The position numbers were made by a program, and so were the translations under genes. DNA of 35,042 bases, taken from Ruminococcus_G sp050944415. Its GTDB lineage: Bacteria; Bacillota; Clostridia; Lachnospirales; Lachnospiraceae. The stretch covers positions 1 to 35,042 of the forward strand of contig JBMNRA010000031.1 in the NCBI GenBank assembly GCA_050944415.1, in the 5' to 3' direction. The notes beneath the pieces were generated by a model. That model had not been told where the DNA came from and did no database searches. It was given only the letters and a program-made list of their open reading frames with translations. Numbering within the stretch: position 1 is the first letter of the stretch; each line of letters starts with the position of its first letter. Positions 8,471-16,126 of the stretch are shown here, in pieces.

Positions 8471-9404
8471 GGTACTTTATCATGCGGTCAGTTCTTACCA
8501 GTTGTTGGAAGTGATGCTGCACCGTATGGTTTATCATCCTGGAGAACAGGCTGTGTTGATTTTGCCTGATTTTATCAGAGAAAAATATCCCGCATACCGG
8601 AAGCTGGAGAAGCAGCGTTTTTTCGATCGGGTATATCTTTTCCCTTATCTTTACATTCCTCATGACAGTGAGGAGGAAATCGAAAAAAGAGTGAGAAGAT
8701 ACTGTGAGAAAGTGATTCCCTGGGATATCCGAAGTTTTGATGAAATTTATGTTGCAGGGGCCCATTTTTATTTTTCGCTGTATCTGATCAGTCATAAGAT
8801 CCCCTTCTGCTTTTTTGAGGACGGGGCCGGGATGGCAACCAGACCGGAAAAACTTTACCGGAATTTGAGAAGGCAGTATCCGCTTCATGCACAGATTGCA
8901 GAAGCACATGGCCTGTTCGATGGAAGCAGCCCCTGGGTGAAAAAAATCATCTGCCTGAAGAAGGCTCAGAAGAGCAGTGATATAAGCGGAAAAAAATATC
9001 AGGATTTTCATGTGGAGCGTCAGCTGGCGATTCTGAATAAAAAAGAGAGAAGAAAAGTGATTCATTTTTTTATCAGACATAAGATATGGACGCGGGCCAG
9101 AGGAATTTTGCTGACCCAGAATTTTTCCGGGCTGGGAATAATGAGCTGTCAGAGGCAGATGCGGATCTATCAGACACTTGCCCAGGAAACACTTCGGGAT
9201 ACTTCGCTGATTATTAAAAAGCATCCCGATGACAGGATGGATTATCGGGATGTGTTTCCTGAAGCGAGGATCATCAAGGCTGTGTTTCCATCGGAACTTC
9301 TGCCCTATGTATTTTGGAAAAGGCCAAAGATCATATACACTTTTGATTCTACGGGCTGTGAAAATCTGAAGGAACATTTTTTTATCAGGAAACTGAAAAG
9401 ATGA
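8463..9404 (+). CDS. polysialyltransferase/GT52-like glycosyltransferase 1
   Basis: A 313-residue putative GT-B glycosyltransferase. It shows the spaced signature known from bacterial sialyl- and polysialyltransferases: an acidic-acidic-Gly motif (FFEDGAG, about residue 119), an HP motif (IIKKHPDD, about 253) and a late Ser/Thr motif (TFDSTG, about 294). Enzymes of that type use CMP-activated sugars, which fits the CMP-transferase gene further down the operon. The first residues (KVLYHAVSSYQLLEVM) match the usual start of such proteins, so the TTG at 8463 is the likely start: an in-frame stop lies at 8454-8456 and no ATG or GTG comes earlier. It overlaps the previous gene by 8 bases, so translation probably depends on coupling. 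Exact donor unknown. Confidence 0.65.
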   Translation: MGKVLYHAVSSYQLLEVMLHRMVYHPGEQAVLILPDFIREKYPAYRKLEKQRFFDRVYLFPYLYIPHDSEEEIEKRVRRYCEKVIPWDIRSFDEIYVAGAHFYFSLYLISHKIPFCFFEDGAGMATRPEKLYRNLRRQYPLHAQIAEAHGLFDGSSPWVKKIICLKKAQKSSDISGKKYQDFHVERQLAILNKKERRKVIHFFIRHKIWTRARGILLTQNFSGLGIMSCQRQMRIYQTLAQETLRDTSLIIKKHPDDRMDYRDVFPEARIIKAVFPSELLPYVFWKRPKIIYTFDSTGCENLKEHFFIRKLKR

Positions 9405-9430
9405 TAACGGCTGCCAGGGAGGGACGAAAC

Positions 9431-10528
9431 ATGAGCGACGGACAGGTTCTTATTATTGTAAATTCAATTTATCAGTTATTTTCCGCGGTTCATATGAAAC
9501 GTTCTGTGCTGAAAGAGAAAAACGCGGATCTCCTGCTGACGGATCTGGTGCCTGAGGCGAAGAATTATATCAGCAGGATAGAACCTACGGGACTGTTTCA
9601 GCGGGTAATATTCGGAAGAACGGCGGGGCTTGGAAGACAGTATATAACGGAAAGTGAGCAGGAAATCAGGGAAGGATACGCCAAGGCAGACAGTATATTT
9701 CGATGGATTTTAAGCGATGAACTGGGGCGGTATGATGAAGTTTATTTTGCCAACTTTGATACCTTTGCCCGAATGCTGGCAGCAAAGCTGTATGAAGAAC
9801 ATTCTGCATTCGTCTGCTATGAGGACGGGTTTTCCACTTATGTAATTGATTATCTGAGGGAAGACAGAGCGCCGGTAAACCGTACGGAGGAGGGCACGAA
9901 GATCAGGAAGATGGTAACAAAAGTAATGCTTTATGAACCCCGTCTGGCCATGCGGGGAGATCATATTCCCAACTGCCGTCTTCCCAGGGTTTCCGTTTAT
10001 GACAGCAGTCTCAAAGAGCTGCTGAATTATATTTTCGCGTACCGCAAAGCGGATATGTGGGAAAATTTCATCTTTCTGGAGCAGTCTTTCCGGGCGGAGG
10101 GAATCAAAAGCAACGATACCTCTTTAATGGAAGAGTGCCAGAATGTGGTGCGGCCGGAGCATTTCATTGTAAAACCTCATCCCAGGAATCCGGTCAATCT
10201 TCCCTTTGAACTGGGACTTTCCAGAAGGTATGACAGCAAGGTGCCCTGGGAGCTGTTTCTGATGAATGAAGACGGAGACAGATGGAATCTTCTGACGGTC
10301 TGTTCCAATGCGGCTCTTACAGGGAGAATCGTTTTTGGACTGGATCTTAATACAGTAATGTTGTATCGGTTGTTTCAGGGGAAAGTGCTGTGGAAAGAAG
10401 ATGCGGTTCTGATGCGGTATCTGCAGAAATTTTACCGGCAGTTTTCCGGAAAGAATTACTACGTGCCCGGAACGGTATATGAACTGAGAAATATCCTGCA
10501 GTATTTAGGAGGCAGTAATGGACGGTAA
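9431..10528 (+). CDS. polysialyltransferase/GT52-like glycosyltransferase 2
   Basis: A second protein of the same type as its upstream neighbour, 365 residues from the chosen start. The start of the fold (VLIIVNSIYQLFSAVHM), the acidic motif CYEDGFS (about residue 129), FIVKPHPRN (about 247) and a Ser-containing TVCSNAAL (about 290) match the pattern of bacterial CMP-sialic-acid-using transferases. The two neighbours are clearly diverged, so they may add different linkages or work in sequence. ATG 9431 has GGAGG eight bases upstream and is preferred; an in-frame ATG at 9401 overlaps the previous stop codon (ATGA) and would add ten residues. The end overlaps the next gene by 11 bases. Confidence 0.65.
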   Translation: MSDGQVLIIVNSIYQLFSAVHMKRSVLKEKNADLLLTDLVPEAKNYISRIEPTGLFQRVIFGRTAGLGRQYITESEQEIREGYAKADSIFRWILSDELGRYDEVYFANFDTFARMLAAKLYEEHSAFVCYEDGFSTYVIDYLREDRAPVNRTEEGTKIRKMVTKVMLYEPRLAMRGDHIPNCRLPRVSVYDSSLKELLNYIFAYRKADMWENFIFLEQSFRAEGIKSNDTSLMEECQNVVRPEHFIVKPHPRNPVNLPFELGLSRRYDSKVPWELFLMNEDGDRWNLLTVCSNAALTGRIVFGLDLNTVMLYRLFQGKVLWKEDAVLMRYLQKFYRQFSGKNYYVPGTVYELRNILQYLGGSNGR

Positions 10529-12263
10529 TATAAAAGTTTCAGTGATCATTCCGGTATATCAGGTGGAAAAATATCTGGAACGGGCGGTGGATTCCGTTCT
10601 GGCCCAGACCTTAAAGGAACTGGAAATCATTCTGGTGGACGATGGAAGTGAAGATGCGTCCGGTATCATCTGTGACCGGTATGCGAAAGAATATCCCGGG
10701 CTGATCCGGGTGATTCACAAGGAAAATGAAGGTCTGGGGATGGCCCGCAATACGGGAGTCAGAGAGGCCAGGGGAGAATATGTGGCTTTCCTGGATTCGG
10801 ATGATACGGTGGATTCCCAGATGTACCAGGAAATGTATGAGAAAGCGTCCGAAGAACAGTATGACATAGTAATGTGTGACGTGCGGATTCTGTATGTGGA
10901 GGAAAACCGGGAATCTGTGGTAAAAACCTTCCCGGAGGAAGAGGTGGATCTGGCGGAGTATCTGGTGAAAGGAAATAATATTACCTACAGTGTTAATAAA
11001 CTGTATGCCAGAAGAATCTGGAAGGAACAGCAATATGAAAAAATGCTTTTCGAGGATATCGCGCTGATTCCTGCTCTGGTAACCAGATATCCTCACATCG
11101 GATACGTTTCCCGGCCCTTTTATCATTATTACAGGAGAGCCAATACCATATCCACCACGTTCTCAGGAGATATGGTAGATATTGTTCAGGCCTTTCGGGA
11201 TTTTATTGAAAAAAGTGATCCGGCCTACCGGGAGGAAGTAATCTACTGTACGGCCAGACAGCTGTTCTGGAACATGACCCAGTCCCGCATCCTGTTTCAG
11301 GCTGATTTTATCGGCCTTCTGAAGGAATATAAGAAGGATTTCCTGATGAATTCCTACATTGCAGGTGATCAGAAAATCAGAAAAATACTGGATTTTATTG
11401 ATCAGGAAGTGATTCCGGAGCATCTGATCTGCATCAGCAGCCGGGAAGAGCTGCCGCCGGAATTTCTGGAGGCAGTAAAGGAACATTTTCCCAAAGCAGA
11501 CCTGACCGTAAGAGAGGTAACCGGAGAAGAAAAGGAGCATTTCCCGCCGTCGGTGAGAAGAGCTCTGGGGATGGGAAATATGGATTTTGTCCGGGAATAT
11601 GCAGGACTTAAAATACTGTATGAGCAGGGAGGAATTCTGTTAAAAAGCGATATGAGAGTTCGTCTGAATTTAAAGAAACTGAGAATGTATCCCATCTTTT
11701 TCGGGTTTGAAAATGAGGAGGATATATGCGGCGGCTGTTTTGGAGCATTAAAGGAGCATTATGTGATCCGCGCACTGCTGGATTCCTATGAAGAAGACAA
11801 TATCTACAACAAAGCGCTGCTTCCGCTGGAAGAGAGAATCCGTGATCTTCTGATCCTGCATTTCGGTCTGAATCCCAATGGGAGAAATCAGAGACTGAAG
11901 GGGGGGATTCAGGTATGGCTGCCCTCGGTACTGGCCTTTGACATGCAGGACGGGGAAAATTGCTGCAAAAAAGTGCCGGCGGCAGTTCCCGAAGGATATG
12001 AGCTGGTAAGCGACCGGGTGCTGAAACTGTGGTCTCAGCGACTGATGGAGAACTGGAATCTTTATAAACGGGAAAGAGATCAGAATCAAAAAGGCGGGAA
12101 AAAAGATCAGGGGAAAACAGAGGAACGCTCTCACTCTGGCGTTATGCCGGACAGTATTGATATGCAGGAACAAATCCGTCAGGTAGTGGAATCTTATGAA
12201 AATTCCACCTGCTGGAAAATTACCCGTCCCATCCGTGCGCTGGCCGGCCTGTTTGGAAAGTAA
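10518..12263 (+). CDS. bifunctional-looking glycosyltransferase: GT2 domain plus GT32-like domain
   Basis: The 581-residue protein begins as a family 2 glycosyltransferase (VSVIIPVYQVEKYL; VDDGSED near residue 41; FLDSDDT near 91; FEDIA near 179). From about residue 300 it continues with a region resembling the GT32/Och1-type sugar-binding fold: GNMDFVREYAGLKILYEQGG matches the usual helix before the metal-binding site. Where active GT32 enzymes have GGIYLDTD, this protein has GGILLKSD, so the first aspartate of the DXD motif is replaced by lysine. That half may be inactive or non-metal. The protein ends with STCWKITRPIR, a tail motif shared by many surface-polysaccharide transferases. AGGAGG five bases before ATG supports the start. 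Confidence 0.75.
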   Translation: MDGNIKVSVIIPVYQVEKYLERAVDSVLAQTLKELEIILVDDGSEDASGIICDRYAKEYPGLIRVIHKENEGLGMARNTGVREARGEYVAFLDSDDTVDSQMYQEMYEKASEEQYDIVMCDVRILYVEENRESVVKTFPEEEVDLAEYLVKGNNITYSVNKLYARRIWKEQQYEKMLFEDIALIPALVTRYPHIGYVSRPFYHYYRRANTISTTFSGDMVDIVQAFRDFIEKSDPAYREEVIYCTARQLFWNMTQSRILFQADFIGLLKEYKKDFLMNSYIAGDQKIRKILDFIDQEVIPEHLICISSREELPPEFLEAVKEHFPKADLTVREVTGEEKEHFPPSVRRALGMGNMDFVREYAGLKILYEQGGILLKSDMRVRLNLKKLRMYPIFFGFENEEDICGGCFGALKEHYVIRALLDSYEEDNIYNKALLPLEERIRDLLILHFGLNPNGRNQRLKGGIQVWLPSVLAFDMQDGENCCKKVPAAVPEGYELVSDRVLKLWSQRLMENWNLYKRERDQNQKGGKKDQGKTEERSHSGVMPDSIDMQEQIRQVVESYENSTCWKITRPIRALAGLFGK

Positions 12264-12274
12264 GGAGAGATAAT

Positions 12275-13006
12275 ATGCGGACAGTTTTGATTATTCCGGC
12301 CAGGTACCATTCCAGCCGGCTGAAAGGAAAACCGCTGGCGGATATTGAAGGAAGGCCGATGATATGGTGGGTATACCAGCAGATGGTGCAGTCAAAAAGA
12401 ATTGATGACATATATGTGGCGGCGGATCACCAGGAGATACAGAAAGTGTGCCGGAAGTACCGGATGAATTGTATAATGACTTCGCCGGATCACAGGACCA
12501 GCACAGAACGGTTGTATGAAGTATCCCGGAAAATATCCGCGGATATCTATGTCTGCGTCAACGGAGATGAACCGCTGATGGAACATCGGGTGATGGAGCA
12601 GGTAATCCCGGATGATCCGGAAGATTTTTTTGCGGCGAACCTGATGACCAGAATCCGTCATCCTGTGGAAGTGATGGATGATTCCAATATCAAGGTGGTA
12701 ACGGATGATCAGGGCTATGCACTGTTTATGTCCAGAAGTCCCATTCCTCATCCCAAGGCCAGTGTGTTTTTTGAATATTATAAACATCTGGGCGTGCTGG
12801 CCTACTCTGCCCGGGCTCTCCGCTTTTTCGCGGAAACGCCCAGAGGGTCCAATGAAGAGGTGGAAGATATTAACGAGCTCAGATTTATCGAACATGGGAA
12901 AAAACTGAAAATGATTCCGGTGGATACGGAAACGCTTTCCGTGGACACCGGGAGAGATCTGGAATACGTAAGGAAAGTGATCAGAGAAAGGAGCAGGAGG
13001 ACATGA
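12275..13006 (+). CDS. KdsB-like CMP-sugar (3-deoxy-ulosonate) cytidylyltransferase
   Basis: A 243-residue enzyme of the KdsB/CMP-acylneuraminate synthetase superfamily, expected to join CTP and a 2-keto-3-deoxy sugar acid to give a CMP-sugar. Family blocks are all present: IIPARYHSSRLKGKPL (residues 6-21), DHRTSTERL (about 71), VNGDEP (about 95), KVVTDDQGYALFMSRSPIP (about 146), HLGVLAY (about 170) and VDTGRDLEYV (about 226). The canonical VQGDEP reads VNGDEP here. KdsB normally serves lipopolysaccharide Kdo in Gram-negatives, so its place in a Gram-positive glycopolymer operon points to another acidic sugar. TAAGGAGAG precedes the ATG. It overlaps the aldolase gene by four bases (ATGA), a sign that the two act together. 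Confidence 0.82.
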   Translation: MRTVLIIPARYHSSRLKGKPLADIEGRPMIWWVYQQMVQSKRIDDIYVAADHQEIQKVCRKYRMNCIMTSPDHRTSTERLYEVSRKISADIYVCVNGDEPLMEHRVMEQVIPDDPEDFFAANLMTRIRHPVEVMDDSNIKVVTDDQGYALFMSRSPIPHPKASVFFEYYKHLGVLAYSARALRFFAETPRGSNEEVEDINELRFIEHGKKLKMIPVDTETLSVDTGRDLEYVRKVIRERSRRT

Positions 13007-14598
13007 GCATACAGATACTGGACTGTACTCTCCGGGACGGAGGTTATATCAATAACTGGAAATTCGGAAAGAAGACCATACGGTCCGTTCTGGATAAGCT
13101 GGAACGGGCGGGGATTGATATTATAGAATGCGGTTTTCTTACCGGGATGGTCCAGGATGAGGACTGTTCCCTTTTTGATAATGTAACCGGCATTGAAAAA
13201 TTTCTGCCTTCCGGCAGGAGAAATTCCATGTATGTGGCAATGATTGCCATAGGGGAGAAGGAACTGCATCCGGTGACACTGCCCCGCCATGACGGGAGGA
13301 GCATTGACGGAATCCGTCTGACCTTTCATAAAGCGGAGATAGAGCAGGCGTTTGAATGGGCCAAAATAATTATGGAAAAGGGCTATCAGGTTTTCATGCA
13401 GCCGGTAGGCACTATTTTTTACAGTGATCTGGAACTTTTGACTCTGGTGGAGAAAATCAATCAGCTGAATCCATACGCTTTTTACATTGTGGATACTCTG
13501 GGAAGCATGTACCGCAATGATGTGTCTCACCGGTTTTATCTGATCGACAAGAATATGAATCCGGGCATCCGTCTGGGCTTCCACGGTCACAACAATCTTC
13601 AGCTGGCATTTTCCAATGCCCAGGTACTGGGAAAAATTCAGACCAAACGACCGTTGATTCTGGATTCCTCGGTGTACGGCATGGGCCGGGGAGCCGGAAA
13701 TCTTCCCACGGAACTGATTACCCAGTATATCAATAAAAACATTGCTTCCCGGTATGATACGGCGGTGGTGATGGATATTTACGATGATTACATTTCCGCT
13801 ATCCGCAAAGAGTATGAATGGGGTTATTCCATGCCTTATCATATAGCGGCCAGTCATGTCTGCCATCCCAGTTACGCGGCCTATCTGATGGATAAACGGA
13901 CATTGACGATGAAGGATATTGAAGAAATCATCCGTTCAATTCCGGAAGAGGACAAAATTCTTTATGACAGAAAGAAGATAGAACAGCTGTATGTTCAGTT
14001 CCAGAACAGGAAAATCGATGATGAAAAAGCAGTGAATCGGATCAGGGAGCTGATCCATGACAGAAAGGTGCTGCTCCTGGCGCCGGGAAAAAGCCTGTCG
14101 GAGGAATACGACAGAATTATAGAGTATATCGATATGGAGTCTCCCTACGTGATTACCGTAAATTTCCTGGACAAGGCATACAGGATGGATGCCTGTTTTG
14201 TAAGCAATCACAAGAGAATGGATATGATTGAGCAGGAGATTCAGAATACAGAGAATATTCTGACTATCTTGACTTCCAACATTCCCTCCCGGATCAACGG
14301 CAGTCTGTGGGTAGATTATAAACGGTATACCAACAGTGAGGAGATGATATCCGATAATGCCGGTCTGATGCTTTTGAAACTTCTGAAAGAATGCGGCGCC
14401 GGGGAAGTGATCCTGGCCGGATTTGACGGATTCCATCATCGCCTGAATGGAAACTATTACAGTAGAGAGCTGAATCTGAAGGTGGATGAGACCGAGACGG
14501 AAAAACGGCAGGCCCTTATCCGAAAACAGTTAAAGAATCTGGATATGAACATACGTTTTCTGACCAGATCGGTATACGAGGAGGGCGGATATGTATAA
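13003..14598 (+). CDS. HOA-type (DRE-TIM) aldolase with a C-terminal Rossmann-like domain
   Basis: Residues 1-300 form a metal-dependent pyruvate-aldolase-like TIM barrel: LDCTLRDGGY (residues 5-14, the catalytic Arg-Asp pair), GFHGHNNLQLAF (about 191, the metal-binding HxH) and GMGRGAGNLPTE (about 225). This pattern is that of 4-hydroxy-2-oxovalerate aldolases, which reversibly join pyruvate and an aldehyde; applied to a sugar aldehyde the product would be a 3-deoxy-2-ulosonic acid. Residues about 345-531 are an added domain starting VLLLAPGKSL and later EVILAGFDGFHH, a layout reminiscent of GT42 sialyltransferase or MptE-like Rossmann domains; that resemblance is by eye only. No KdsA- or NeuB-like gene is in the window, so this gene is the best candidate for the carbon-carbon bond step. 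Good ribosome site AGGAG. Confidence 0.75.
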   Translation: MSIQILDCTLRDGGYINNWKFGKKTIRSVLDKLERAGIDIIECGFLTGMVQDEDCSLFDNVTGIEKFLPSGRRNSMYVAMIAIGEKELHPVTLPRHDGRSIDGIRLTFHKAEIEQAFEWAKIIMEKGYQVFMQPVGTIFYSDLELLTLVEKINQLNPYAFYIVDTLGSMYRNDVSHRFYLIDKNMNPGIRLGFHGHNNLQLAFSNAQVLGKIQTKRPLILDSSVYGMGRGAGNLPTELITQYINKNIASRYDTAVVMDIYDDYISAIRKEYEWGYSMPYHIAASHVCHPSYAAYLMDKRTLTMKDIEEIIRSIPEEDKILYDRKKIEQLYVQFQNRKIDDEKAVNRIRELIHDRKVLLLAPGKSLSEEYDRIIEYIDMESPYVITVNFLDKAYRMDACFVSNHKRMDMIEQEIQNTENILTILTSNIPSRINGSLWVDYKRYTNSEEMISDNAGLMLLKLLKECGAGEVILAGFDGFHHRLNGNYYSRELNLKVDETETEKRQALIRKQLKNLDMNIRFLTRSVYEEGGYV

Positions 14599-15244
14599 AT
14601 GTGTTCTGTTTGATATGGATGGGACACTGGTAAATTCTTTTGAGGGAATCTACCGTGCCTATCGGACTGCCTTTGAAAAAACGGGCAGACCTTTTCCCGG
14701 AGCCGGTTTTGTGAAAACAGCCATCGGCGCGCCTCTTCCTTATGCCTTTCGCCGACTGGCCGGCTTCAGTGAGCAGGATACAAACCGTGCAGTGTTCCAT
14801 TACCGGGAATACTACCGCAGAAAAGGCATGAAAGAAGCCTCTGCTTATGAAGGTATAAAAGACCTGCTGAAAAATCTGAAAAGAAAAAATATCTGCCTTG
14901 GAACGGCAACCCTGAAGAAAGAAGAATTTGCCGGGGAAATGTTAAAATATCTGGATTTATATCCCTTTTTTGATGTTGTCTGCGGCGCTGATGAGAATGA
15001 CAGCATCACCAAAGCCGGGCTGATTCATCGTGCGGTAGCACAAACCGGATCAGATCCGGAAAATACCCTGCTGATTGGCGATACCGTTTATGATGCGGAG
15101 GGAGCATGGGAAGCAGGGGTGAATTTTCTGGCGGTAACGTACGGGTTCGGCTTTAAAAATCCGGGTGAATTGAGACATCCCGGCATAACGGGCATCGCCG
15201 ACAGTGTCTCTGAGATAGCAAGGCAGGTTATTTACACAGAATAA
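14591..15244 (+). CDS. HAD phosphatase of the Gph/PGP type, last gene of the glycopolymer operon
   Basis: A 217-residue HAD hydrolase: motif I FDMDGT (residues 7-12), a cap domain of the phosphoglycolate-phosphatase type, motif II GTAT (about 99), motif III lysine in ITKAG (about 139) and motif IV LLIGDTVYDAEGA (about 160). It would remove a phosphate from a small sugar phosphate or acid. It overlaps the aldolase gene by 8 bases and has GAGGAGGG before its ATG. In Kdo and sialic-acid pathways a HAD phosphatase acts between the condensation and CMP-activation steps, so it may fill that role here. A general housekeeping phosphatase is the alternative. Confidence 0.8.
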   Translation: MYKCVLFDMDGTLVNSFEGIYRAYRTAFEKTGRPFPGAGFVKTAIGAPLPYAFRRLAGFSEQDTNRAVFHYREYYRRKGMKEASAYEGIKDLLKNLKRKNICLGTATLKKEEFAGEMLKYLDLYPFFDVVCGADENDSITKAGLIHRAVAQTGSDPENTLLIGDTVYDAEGAWEAGVNFLAVTYGFGFKNPGELRHPGITGIADSVSEIARQVIYTE

Positions 15245-15363
15245 ACACATAAATACCATAAATTGGTCACGGTTTCCGGCTATACTATGGGAAAAAGGAG
15301 GTGAACAGACAAAGGGATACAAAACCTGTTACTTATTAATTACAGAAAGGAGTACAGTTTTTT

Positions 15364-15690
15364 ATGAAGATGAAACGGTTAAGAGTATTGTTGCTTGCAG
15401 GTATTGCAGTGTTGTCCATGACAGTGTTTCAAGGCTGCGGGGGGAACGATGAAAACACGACAGGCAGTACCACGGACAGCAGCTACAGTACGGATGAAGA
15501 TACAGACAGCAATACGACGGACAGCAGCAGCTACAGTACAGAAAATGAAACAGACAACAGTACAACAGACAGCGGCAGCAGCACGACGGACGATAAAAGC
15601 AGTGCGGACGGCAGCAGCAGTACGGACGGCAACAGCGGTGACAGCGCCACAGGCGGCAGCAGTACTGACACAGAATCAGATGCAGCCTGA
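15364..15690 (+). CDS. small Ser/Thr/Asp-rich lipoprotein
   Basis: A 108-residue predicted lipoprotein. A basic N-terminus (KMKRLR), a hydrophobic stretch and the lipobox VFQGC place the lipidated cysteine at about residue 25. The mature part is a low-complexity run of Ser, Thr, Asp, Gly and Asn with no folded-domain signature, so it probably forms an extended, possibly glycosylated stalk on the outer face of the membrane. AAAGGAG precedes the ATG. It lies 119 bases after the glycopolymer operon in the same direction, with no clear terminator between, but also a weak TATACT at 15281 that could be a separate -10 box. Function unknown. Confidence 0.7.
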   Translation: MKMKRLRVLLLAGIAVLSMTVFQGCGGNDENTTGSTTDSSYSTDEDTDSNTTDSSSYSTENETDNSTTDSGSSTTDDKSSADGSSSTDGNSGDSATGGSSTDTESDAA

Positions 15691-15745
15691 CAGACATATC
15701 GAATAAAAGACAGGATGTGATAGAATCATAGAGGGAGTATTAAGA

Positions 15746-15943
15746 ATAAACGAAAAAAAGAGAATTTACATTGATGTAGATAAAGCACGGAAAATTTTTA
15801 TCAGAGCAGGCCAGTGCATTTATATGAGTATACATAACTCGTGGATTCCTGTGATTGTTCAATATTCAGAAAAAATGCAGCAATGGTTTTTTAAAAACCT
15901 GGAAAGCGTCAGTGTTGCCGGCAGAACAGTAATGATAAAGTAA
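15746..15943 (+). pseudogene. coding-like ORF lacking a usual start codon
   Basis: One frame stays open from 15707 to the TAA at 15941-15943 and reads like protein (KKRIYIDVDKARKIFIRAG, then SWIPVIVQYSEKMQQWFF). No ATG, GTG or TTG opens it before an internal ATG at 15824, which would leave 39 residues. A purine run GAGGGAG at 15731-15737 lies eight bases before an ATA at 15746. So this is either a gene using a rare start, a remnant that lost its 5' end, or chance. I do not recognise the sequence. It lies between the small lipoprotein gene and a terminator. Confidence 0.3.
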
Positions 15944-15996
15944 AATTAAATATAGATCTGTCAAAAAGATACTCTTTTTTGAATAGAGATTCAGTT

Positions 15997-16066
15997 AAGC
16001 CGCCAAAGGCAGGATACTGTTTTGTAATGCGAATCAAACAGCGTCTTTCTTTTGGCGGCTTTTGTT
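15997..16066 (+). terminator. long two-tier hairpin terminator
   Basis: An outer 11-bp stem AAGCCGCCAAA (15997-16007) pairs with TTTGGCGGCTT (16051-16061) and is followed by TTGTT. Inside it GATACTGTTTTG (16013-16024) can pair with CAAACAGCGTC (16035-16045). It probably ends transcription of the lipoprotein region and, if no earlier stop is used, of the glycopolymer operon. Confidence 0.6.
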
Positions 16067-16126
16067 ATGTCTGAAAGTTCCGTCTGCGTTTGAAAAACAC
16101 AGGGGTTTAAAAAATTAAGAGGAAGA

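Noticed and set aside
15290..15345. AAAAAGGAGGTGA ribosome-like site followed by a 12-codon GTG ORF
   Set aside because: The GTG overlaps the purine run, so spacing is impossible for it, and the peptide is too short to support. It may be a leader, but nothing shows that.
15449..15706. 85-codon overlapping ORF in the small lipoprotein gene
   Set aside because: It is a second frame of the low-complexity Ser/Thr/Asp repeat. The first frame has the signal peptide, lipobox and ribosome site.
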